Positions 16,279 to 23,322 of a stretch of 23,322 nucleotides of DNA are shown piece by piece. The stretch's first letter is position 1. The number at the start of each line of letters is the position of its first letter. The notes beneath the pieces are model-generated. The model saw only the letters and a list, made by a program, of their open reading frames with translations, had not been told where the DNA came from and made no database searches. This DNA is from Thermoplasmatota archaeon (GTDB lineage Bacteria > Pseudomonadota > Gammaproteobacteria > Burkholderiales > Thiobacillaceae). Location of the stretch: contig JAMCVR010000021.1 of NCBI GenBank assembly GCA_023475455.1, positions 1-23,322 of the forward strand, written 5' to 3'. Both the position numbers and the translations under genes were made by a program.

Positions 16279-18648
16279 TTATTCGCGTGTTTTCAATACC
16301 GCCACCAGGTCCAGCCGGCCGAGGCGCCGCCACAGCAGCAGGCCGGACAAGAGCGCGGAAACGATGACGACGGTTGCGCCCATGGCGTAGTTTTCCGGGG
16401 TGAGGATCAGCGGCAGCCGGTAGAGCTCGCTCTGGAACGCCACCACCAGGATGCCGACCAGCCCGACGCCGACCGCGAAGCCGACCGGAATCGCCGCCAG
16501 CGTCAGGAGCGCCAGTTCTCCCAGCAGGATATAGGCGATCTCGCCGCGGGTGAAGCCCAGCACGCGCAGGCTGGCGAGTTCGCGGCCGCGCTCGGACAGG
16601 CTGATGCGCGCGCTGTTGTAGACCACCCCGAAGCCGATCGCGCCGGCGAGCAGCGTGGCCACCAGGTTGTAGAACAGGATGAACTCGCCGATGGTGGCGT
16701 AGAGGCTCTGGATCGCCGCCGCGTTGGCGACCAGGCCGAGCACGCGCGGGCGCTCGTGCAGGCGGGCGTAGAGTTTCTGCTCCGCCTCCGGCTGCACCGC
16801 CAGGTAGGCGCCCGACACCGTATTGCCCTCGCGCATCAGCGCATTGAGCGATTCCTGCTGCATGTAGGCCGAGACGCCGAGAAACTGCCGGGTGATGCCG
16901 AGCACCGGCACCTGCCGCACCGGGCGGCTGCCTTCCAGCACCTCCAGCGTCAGCATATCGCCCGGCTTCACGTGCAGGATGTTGGTCGCCAGGTGGTCGG
17001 TCAGCACCACGCCGCCGGGCGGCAGCGCCACCGGCCGCAGGTTGCGGTCGAGCGAGCGGTGCAGCCGGCCTTCCGGCTGGATGCCGAAGATCGCGCCGCG
17101 GTGACGGTATTGGCCGAATCGCAGGATCGCCGGCACGTCGCGAAAGCCTTCGACGAAATCGACGCCCGGCAGCGCGGCCAGCTCGTGCAGCGCGCGGCCC
17201 GAAGTGGGCTCGATGAAGGCGAGCGCCAGGTCCTCGCGCGCGGCCTGGCGGAACTGCACGTCGACCATGAAGTCGATCGCGCCCTTCTGGTAGTTGCCCA
17301 CCATCATCAGCCCGCAGGCGCAGGCGATGCCGAGCACCGTCAGCAGCGACTTCAGCGGGCGCCGCTCGATGTGGCGCAGGATCATGCGCGTCGGCGCGGC
17401 GAACCAGCGCTGCAGGCCGATGCGCTCGACCAGGGTGGCGCGGTAGGCCACCGGCATCTCCGGCCGCATGCCCTCGGCCGGCGGCAGCCGGACGGCGCGC
17501 GCGACCGAAAACAGCGTGCCGCTGACCGCCGCGACGGCGCTGATCCCGAGGGCGATCAGGATCACCCCGGCATCGAGCCGGTAGTCGAGATAGGGAAAGC
17601 GGAACGTCGTCTCCATGTAGACGCCGGAGAGTCCCTGGCCGAACCAGGCGCCGAGCGCCACCCCGCCCGCCACCCCCAGCACCGCCATCAGCAGCACCAG
17701 CTTGACGTAGTGCGCGCCGATCGCCAGATAGGAATGGCCGAAGGCCTTGAGGATGGCGATCTGGTCGCGCTGCAGCGCGACCAGCCGGCTCAGCACCACG
17801 TTGAGCAGGAAGGCCGCCACCCCCAGAAAGATGGCCGGGAAAATGGTCGCCATGGTCCGCAGCTGCTTCAGTTCCTCGCTGAGGAAGCGGTTGGAGAACT
17901 GATCGCGCCGGCCATAGGCGCCGGTGCTGCCGTAGGGGCCCAGGATGGCGTCGACGCGGTCGATCACGTCCTGGTCGCGGGCGCCGCGCGCCAGCGTCAG
18001 GCTGACCTGGTTGAACGCGCCCTCCATGTCGTAGGCCGCTGCCAGGGCATTGCGCCCCATCCACAACACGCCGTAGCGCTTGAAATCGGGAAACATGGCG
18101 CCGGGCGCGATCTGGTAGACGTATTCCGGCGACACCGCGACGCCGACCACAACCAGCGGTTTGCGCTTGCCGTTGATGATGGCGGCGAGCGTATCGCCCG
18201 GCTGAAAGCGGTGCGCATCGGCGAAGGTGTCGGACAGCACCACCTCGTCCGTGCTCCAGGGCCGCACCGTGCGCCCGCGCTTGAGATGCAGCCGGTTGAG
18301 CTGCGCCTCGCCGGCGTCCGGCAGCGACAGCAGCTGGCCGGTGACGGGGTCGGAAAAGCCCGCCACCTCCAGCTTCACCCCGGCCTTCACTCGCGTCTCC
18401 AGCCGCTCCACGCCGGGGATCGCGGCGAGCCGTTCGGCCACCGGCTCGGGCGCGCGCTTGAGGCTGGCGAACACCTCGGCGAAGCGGTATTCGGCGTAGA
18501 AGCGGTCGCGCGTGGTGACCAGCGAATCGTAGGTGGAGAGCGACATCACCATGGTGGCGACGCCGCCCGTGATCACCGCGGCGATGGCCAGCACCTGGCC
18601 GCGCAGGTGCCAGAGATCGCGAAAGAGTTTGCGGTCGAGGGCGTTCAT
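16279..18648 (-). CDS. FtsX-type ABC transporter permease with two FtsX repeats
   Basis: The 789-residue protein begins [18 protein letters not shown] and has about eight membrane segments in a 1+3+1+3 pattern: one after residue 15, three in the middle (AIFLGVAAFLLNVVLS, KLVLLMAVLGVAGGVALG, VILIALGISAVAAVSG), one before the second periplasmic domain (LLTVLGIACACGLMMV) and three at the C-terminus. This is the MacB/LolE-like type VII layout in duplicated form, with a large periplasmic domain after TM1. Such permeases do mechanotransmission or export of lipids, peptides or drugs rather than ordinary import. ATG 18648 overlaps the P-type ATPase stop as ATGA. The cognate ATPase is at 21220-21957, on the other side of that ATPase. 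Substrate unknown. Confidence 0.88.
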   Translation of the reverse strand: MNALDRKLFRDLWHLRGQVLAIAAVITGGVATMVMSLSTYDSLVTTRDRFYAEYRFAEVFASLKRAPEPVAERLAAIPGVERLETRVKAGVKLEVAGFSDPVTGQLLSLPDAGEAQLNRLHLKRGRTVRPWSTDEVVLSDTFADAHRFQPGDTLAAIINGKRKPLVVVGVAVSPEYVYQIAPGAMFPDFKRYGVLWMGRNALAAAYDMEGAFNQVSLTLARGARDQDVIDRVDAILGPYGSTGAYGRRDQFSNRFLSEELKQLRTMATIFPAIFLGVAAFLLNVVLSRLVALQRDQIAILKAFGHSYLAIGAHYVKLVLLMAVLGVAGGVALGAWFGQGLSGVYMETTFRFPYLDYRLDAGVILIALGISAVAAVSGTLFSVARAVRLPPAEGMRPEMPVAYRATLVERIGLQRWFAAPTRMILRHIERRPLKSLLTVLGIACACGLMMVGNYQKGAIDFMVDVQFRQAAREDLALAFIEPTSGRALHELAALPGVDFVEGFRDVPAILRFGQYRHRGAIFGIQPEGRLHRSLDRNLRPVALPPGGVVLTDHLATNILHVKPGDMLTLEVLEGSRPVRQVPVLGITRQFLGVSAYMQQESLNALMREGNTVSGAYLAVQPEAEQKLYARLHERPRVLGLVANAAAIQSLYATIGEFILFYNLVATLLAGAIGFGVVYNSARISLSERGRELASLRVLGFTRGEIAYILLGELALLTLAAIPVGFAVGVGLVGILVVAFQSELYRLPLILTPENYAMGATVVIVSALLSGLLLWRRLGRLDLVAVLKTRE

Positions 18649-21215
18649 GGCGCTTCTGTCGCTCGCGCGTCCCACCTCCGGTAAAACACGCGCTTCATCA
18701 CGTAGACAGCGAACAGGTAGACGGGGGCGACGCCGGCGAGCACGGCATAGAACGCCGGGGGCAGCGGAACGAACCCCAGGTGCGGGCCCAGAGGCATGAA
18801 GGGCAGCGCGATCGCCGTTGCGACCACCAGCAGAGACAGCAGGATCAGCGCAGGATGCGGCCGGCTCGCGAACGGGTTGCCGCGGGTGCGGATGACGAAA
18901 ATCACCAGCACCTGGGTCACCACCGATTCGACGAACCAGCCGGTGTGAAACAGCGCCTCGCCCGCATGGAAGACTTCGAGCAGCAGGTAGAAGGTCAGGA
19001 AATCGAACGCGGAACTCACCGGCCCCAAGGTGAGCATGAAGTTGCGGATGAAGCCCATGTCCCAAACGCGCGGTTTCGCCAGCGTCTCCTCATCGACGCG
19101 GTCGAGCGGAATGGCGATCTCGGACAGGTCGTAGAGAAAGTTGTTGAGCAGAATCTGGATCGGCAGCATGGGCAGGAACGGCAGCAGCAGCGTGGCGCCG
19201 GCCATGCTGAACATGTTCCCGAAATTGGAGCTGGTGCCCATCATGATGTATTTGGTGACGTTGCCGAAAGTGCGCCGCCCTTCCCGCACGCCGTCATGCA
19301 GCACCTGCAGGTCATGCTCCAGCAGGATCAGGTCGGCCGCTTCCTTGGCCACGTCCACCGCGCTGTCGACCGAGATGCCCACGTCCGCCGTGTGCAGCGC
19401 GGGCGCGTCGTTGACGCCGTCTCCCAGAAACCCGACCACGTGACCGCGCGCCCGCAATGCGCCCAGGATGCGCGTTTTCTGCGCCGGCGTGACGCGGCAG
19501 AACAGGTTGGCTTCCTGCACCAGCGCCTGCAGTGCCGGTTCGTCGAGCTGCGCAATCTCGCCGCCGGTGAGCACGCCGCTGACGGCCACGCCAAGCTGCG
19601 CGCAGATGTAGCGGGTGACCAATTCGTTGTCCCCGCTCACGATCTTGAGCGCAATGCCGTCCTGCGCCAGCGCGGCGAGGGCCGGCGCGGCGCTCGCCTT
19701 GGGCGGGTCGAGGAAGGCGGCGAAGCCGCAGAACACCAGTTCCGCCTCGTCGCCGAGGACGGCATGGGCATGCTCCGGCGGCTCGCTGCGCCAGGCGATG
19801 CCGAGAACGCGGAAGCCGTCGCGGCTCAGCGATTCGAACAAGGCCTGGATACGGGCGCGCGTGGCCGCGTCCAGCGGACGTTGTCGGCCATCGGCTTCGT
19901 AGCCGGTGCACAGGCGCAGGATGTCTTCCGGCGCACCCTTGGCAACCAGGGTGCGCGCTCCACCCTGCTCCAGCAATACCGATACCCGCCGCCGCTCGAA
20001 ATCGAACGGAACCTCGTCGATCTTGCGCCAGGCGCCGACGTCGATGTGGCGGTGGGCGAGGATGGCGTCGTCGAGCGGGCTGCGGATGCCGGTTTCGAAA
20101 TAACTGTTGAGATAGGCGAGCTCCAGCACCCGACTGCTGTCTTCACCGGCGGCGTCCACATGTCGTTCGAGCCGGATGCGGCCTTCGGTGAGGGTGCCGG
20201 TCTTGTCGGTGCACAGCACGTCGATGCCGCCCAGATCCTGCACGGCCGACAACCGCTTGACGATGACCCGGCGACGCGCCAGCCGCATGGCGCCCTGCGA
20301 CAGCGTGACCGACACCACCATCGGCAGCAACTCCGGCGTCAACCCCACTGCAAGGGCCACCGCAAACAGAAAGGACTCCAGCAACGGGCGATGGAACAGC
20401 GCGTTCACCAGCAGCACGAACAGCACCAGCAGCAGGGTCAGGCGCAGAATCAGATTGCCGAAGGCCTGGGTGCCGCGCTCGAAAGCCGTGCTCGGCGGCC
20501 GCCGGGCGAGGGTGTCGGCGATCTGCCCCAGCGCGGTGTCCGACCCCGTGTGCGCCAGCACGACCCGGGCGGAACCGCTGATGATCGAGGTGCCCATGAA
20601 AACGGCGTTGGTCGCCGCTGCGATGTCGCCGCCCGAACTTTGGTCCGGACCGATGTCCGCCGCATGTTTTTCCACCGGGTAGGACTCCCCGGTGAGCAGC
20701 GCCTGGTTCACGAACAGGTCGCGCGCCTCCAGCACCCGGCCGTCGGCGGGAACCAGATCGCCGGCCGCGAGCAGCACCACGTCGCCGGGAACCAGGTCGG
20801 CCACGGCCACCTCCCGCGCCGCGCCGCCGCGCAGCACGCTGGCGCGCAGGGCAACCTGGCGCTTCAGATGCTCGGCGGCCCGGCCGGCGCGATATTCCTG
20901 CACGAAGTCGAGCGTCACGCTCATCAGCACGATGGCGCCAATGACGGCGAAGCTGCGCACATCGCCGAGGAAGCCGGCAATCGCGCTCGCCGCCAGCAAC
21001 ACCAGCACCAGCGGATTGCGGAAGTGCGCGAGAAACTCCAGCAGCAGGGCGCGTTCGGCACGGGGATGCAAAAGATTCGGGCCGACGCGGACCAGACGCG
21101 CGGCAGCTTCGGCTTCGTCCAGACCTTCCGGCCGGGTGCCGAGCATGGCGAGAAGTTCAGCCAGCGGCTGCTGCCAGAGACGCGCGGGCAAGTCCTGCCT
21201 GTGCGGCGCGGGCAT
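18645..21215 (-). CDS. mgtA: MgtA-type magnesium-translocating P-type ATPase
   Basis: The 856-residue protein has an actuator TGES at 175-178, phosphorylation site DKTGTLT at 337-343 (Asp337), nucleotide-binding KGAPE at 426-430, and the hinge motif GDGVNDAP at 598-605. The M4 sequence [11 protein letters not shown] (291-301) is typical of the MgtA/MgtB group rather than Ca or heavy-metal pumps. No N-terminal metal-binding CxxC domain is present. About ten membrane helices are seen, six of them C-terminal. It would import Mg2+ across the inner membrane. It starts 4 nt after the ABC ATPase stop and overlaps the permease start by ATGA, so it is embedded in the exporter operon. No mgtA leader (riboswitch) is possible in so short a gap. 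Substrate is a family inference. Confidence 0.9.
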   Translation of the reverse strand: MPAPHRQDLPARLWQQPLAELLAMLGTRPEGLDEAEAAARLVRVGPNLLHPRAERALLLEFLAHFRNPLVLVLLAASAIAGFLGDVRSFAVIGAIVLMSVTLDFVQEYRAGRAAEHLKRQVALRASVLRGGAAREVAVADLVPGDVVLLAAGDLVPADGRVLEARDLFVNQALLTGESYPVEKHAADIGPDQSSGGDIAAATNAVFMGTSIISGSARVVLAHTGSDTALGQIADTLARRPPSTAFERGTQAFGNLILRLTLLLVLFVLLVNALFHRPLLESFLFAVALAVGLTPELLPMVVSVTLSQGAMRLARRRVIVKRLSAVQDLGGIDVLCTDKTGTLTEGRIRLERHVDAAGEDSSRVLELAYLNSYFETGIRSPLDDAILAHRHIDVGAWRKIDEVPFDFERRRVSVLLEQGGARTLVAKGAPEDILRLCTGYEADGRQRPLDAATRARIQALFESLSRDGFRVLGIAWRSEPPEHAHAVLGDEAELVFCGFAAFLDPPKASAAPALAALAQDGIALKIVSGDNELVTRYICAQLGVAVSGVLTGGEIAQLDEPALQALVQEANLFCRVTPAQKTRILGALRARGHVVGFLGDGVNDAPALHTADVGISVDSAVDVAKEAADLILLEHDLQVLHDGVREGRRTFGNVTKYIMMGTSSNFGNMFSMAGATLLLPFLPMLPIQILLNNFLYDLSEIAIPLDRVDEETLAKPRVWDMGFIRNFMLTLGPVSSAFDFLTFYLLLEVFHAGEALFHTGWFVESVVTQVLVIFVIRTRGNPFASRPHPALILLSLLVVATAIALPFMPLGPHLGFVPLPPAFYAVLAGVAPVYLFAVYVMKRVFYRRWDARATEAP

Positions 21216-21219
21216 GGGG

Positions 21220-21957
<738 letters not shown>

Positions 21958-21989
21958 GCCACGGCCGCCGGCAGGCGGCGAGCGCGCGG

Positions 21990-22015
21990 GTCACCCCGGC
22001 GTTCGCCGGGGTGAC
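21990..22015. repeat. Perfect REP-like palindrome
   Basis: GTCACCCCGGCG, TT, CGCCGGGGTGAC is a perfect 12-bp inverted repeat with a 2-nt centre, the widespread intergenic type of GC-rich proteobacteria. It lies at the hydrolase stop, so the hydrolase C-terminal residues and stop codon are read from it. On the minus strand it could form a stable stem that dampens or processes the transcript between the hydrolase and the ABC ATPase; it lacks the T-run of a terminator. Confidence 0.85.
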
Positions 22016-22656
22016 GATACCGGCAGATGCTCCGCGAACCACCCCGCCGCCCGCGTCGCCACCGCCTCCAGCGTACCGGGCTCCTCGAACAGGTGGGTGG
22101 CGCCGGGCACGATTACCAGTTCCTTTTCGCAGCGCAGCCTGTCGAAGGCCAGCTGGTTGAGATCGATCACCCCGTCGTCGTAGCCGCCTACCAGCAGCAG
22201 CGTCGGTGCGGCCACCTTCAGCAGCGCCTGCTCGCTGGCGAGGTCGGGGCGACCGCCGCGCGAGACCACGGCACGCGCCTGGTCGCCCAGCGCTGCCGCG
22301 GCCTCCAGCGCGGCCGCTGCGCCTGTGCTGGCGCCAAAAAAACCGAGCGGCAAGTGCCGGGTGACGTCCTGCGTGCCGATCCAGCGCGCCGCCTCCAGCA
22401 GGCGCTGCGTCAGCAGTCCGATATCGAAGCGGCGGGAATAGTCGCGGTCCTCCTCGGGGGTCAGCAGGTCCATCAGCAGGGTGCCGACGCCGGCTGCGCG
22501 CAGCACGCCGGCCACGTAGTTGTTGCGCGGCGAGTGGCGCGACGAACCGCTCCCGTGGGCGAACAGCACCAGGCCGACGGCACGCTCGGGAATCTCCAGC
22601 ATGCCTTCGATGGTGGCGCCGCCGGCAGGGATATGGGCCAAGGTGGACGTGCTCAT
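21991..22656 (-). CDS. Alpha/beta hydrolase, dienelactone-hydrolase-like
   Basis: The 221-residue protein has an oxyanion-region HGSGSSRHSPRN at 34-45, nucleophile Ser110 in GFFGASTGAAAA (GxSxG), an acidic residue in GGYDDGVID (Asp160/161) and His188 in PGATHLFEEPG, a complete triad in family order. It is cytoplasmic, with no signal peptide. The substrate is not predictable; members of this group sit near dienelactone hydrolases and small esterases. ATG 22656 has GGAGGA upstream and overlaps the radical SAM stop as ATGA. The last residues (VSSPRRTPG) and the TGA are encoded by the palindromic repeat at 21990-22015, so the native C-terminus probably ended near AEHLP. Confidence 0.88.
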   Translation of the reverse strand: MSTSTLAHIPAGGATIEGMLEIPERAVGLVLFAHGSGSSRHSPRNNYVAGVLRAAGVGTLLMDLLTPEEDRDYSRRFDIGLLTQRLLEAARWIGTQDVTRHLPLGFFGASTGAAAALEAAAALGDQARAVVSRGGRPDLASEQALLKVAAPTLLLVGGYDDGVIDLNQLAFDRLRCEKELVIVPGATHLFEEPGTLEAVATRAAGWFAEHLPVSSPRRTPG

Positions 22657-23322
22657 ACCCGATCCTCCCGGTGCATGGCAATCGGGATGCGGCGGTTGCC
22701 GAAGGGGTGGCTGAACGCCCCGAAGCGGCCGGCGATGGCGGTGCCGCAGTGCGGGCAATGACCGTCGGGCGTGACACTGTACTGGTCGATGCGGTACCAG
22801 TCGCGCACGATCAGCGGCTCGTGGCAGCTCGGGCAGGACGTGGTGCCGCCGGCGGGGTCGTGCACGTTGCCGGTGTAGACGTAATGCAGGCCGGCCTGCA
22901 GCGCGATGTCGCGCGCGCGGGTGAGCGTGGAGGCCGGCGTCGGCGGCACGTCCATCATCTTCCAGTCGGGATGGAAGGCGGAAAAATGCAGCGGCACGTC
23001 GGGCCCGAGCTCGCGCATAATCCACTGGCTCATCGCCTCGATTTCGGCGTCGGAGTCGTTGTGGCCGGGGATCAGCAGCGTGGTGATCTCGAACCAGACG
23101 TTCGTCTCGCGCTTCAGATAGGTCAGCGTGTCGAGCACCGGCTGCAGATGCGCGCCGGTCAGCTTGACGTAGAACTCCTCGGTGAAGGCCTTGAGATCGA
23201 CGTTGGCCGCGTCCATTTTCGAATAGAACTCGCGGCGCGCCTCGTCGTGCATGTAGCCGGCGGTCACCGCCACGGTCCTGATGCCGCGCGCATGGCAGGC
23301 GTCGGCCACGTCCATCGCGTAT
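22653..23322 (-). CDS. AmmeMemoRadiSam-system radical SAM enzyme, C-terminal part
   Basis: The frame is open to the window edge, so the N-terminus with the radical SAM CxxxCxxC cluster is outside. What remains has the PflA-like radical SAM barrel features of this family: AANVDLKAFTEEFYVKLTG, VWFEITTLLIPGHNDSD, PLHFSAFHPDWKM, and YVYTGNVHD. A C-terminal zinc-type segment follows with CPSC and CPHC pairs. In many genomes this enzyme is encoded with AMMECR1 and MEMO1 homologues; its chemistry is unknown to me. It overlaps the hydrolase start by ATGA and heads the visible part of the right-hand operon. Confidence 0.88.
   Translation of the reverse strand, partial: YAMDVADACHARGIRTVAVTAGYMHDEARREFYSKMDAANVDLKAFTEEFYVKLTGAHLQPVLDTLTYLKRETNVWFEITTLLIPGHNDSDAEIEAMSQWIMRELGPDVPLHFSAFHPDWKMMDVPPTPASTLTRARDIALQAGLHYVYTGNVHDPAGGTTSCPSCHEPLIVRDWYRIDQYSVTPDGHCPHCGTAIAGRFGAFSHPFGNRRIPIAMHREDRV

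Noticed and set aside
18645..21215. Calcium or heavy-metal P-type ATPase
   Set aside because: There is no N-terminal metal-binding domain and no CPC motif in M4; the [11 protein letters not shown] sequence favours the MgtA group.

Overview
The window is GC-rich bacterial chromosome, most likely from a betaproteobacterium of the Thiobacillus/Nitrosomonadales kind. This is an inference from the product sequences, the flhB-flhA-flhF-flhG-fliA order, the short malic enzyme and the intergenic palindromes. Nearly everything reads on the minus strand; only mltF is clearly on plus. No transposase, phage gene or CRISPR array is visible.

Layout from left to right, with minus-strand genes transcribed right to left. 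Positions 1-976 hold the succinate dehydrogenase genes sdhC, sdhD and the very start of sdhA. Positions 983-2001 hold an AbrB-type antitoxin / PemK-MazF-type toxin pair with a palindromic operator, sitting 6 nt upstream of sdhC. Positions 2024-3268 hold a short NADP-type malic enzyme. Positions 4325-10330 hold a tightly overlapping flagellar cluster: fliA, a degenerate flhG, flhF, flhA and a shortened flhB. A tRNA-Ser(CGA) lies at 11384-11473. The lytic transglycosylase gene mltF (plus) converges on serS at 12956/12962. Positions 15070-23322 look like one long operon: an AmmeMemoRadiSam-type radical SAM enzyme (cut by the window edge), an alpha/beta hydrolase, an ABC ATPase, an MgtA-type P-type ATPase, an FtsX-type permease and an HlyD-type membrane fusion protein.

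The dominant oddity is a set of six head-to-tail direct duplications of 416-977 bp confined to the first 14.3 kb: 1-127 with 621-747 (unit 620 bp), 1152-1983, 2626-4579, 5562-6771, 9614-11127 and 13099-14280. The copies look identical, abut without spacers, have only 0-9 bp of junction homology and carry no mobile-element signature. Five leave one whole copy of each fully contained gene plus broken copies. The sixth lies wholly inside serS and adds 197 residues in frame to this normally single-copy essential enzyme. Contig ends joined without merging their overlap is the simplest explanation; real recent tandem duplication is the alternative. Truncated genes in these regions should not be counted as biology before reads are checked.

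Independent of those duplications, three points look biologically interesting. The FlhG homologue keeps the FlhF-activating DQAAGLR motif but has lost its Walker A motif. FlhB ends in a tail read out of an intergenic palindromic repeat and lacks the NPTH autocleavage domain. An Mg2+-type P-type ATPase is embedded between the ATPase and permease genes of a MacAB-like exporter.
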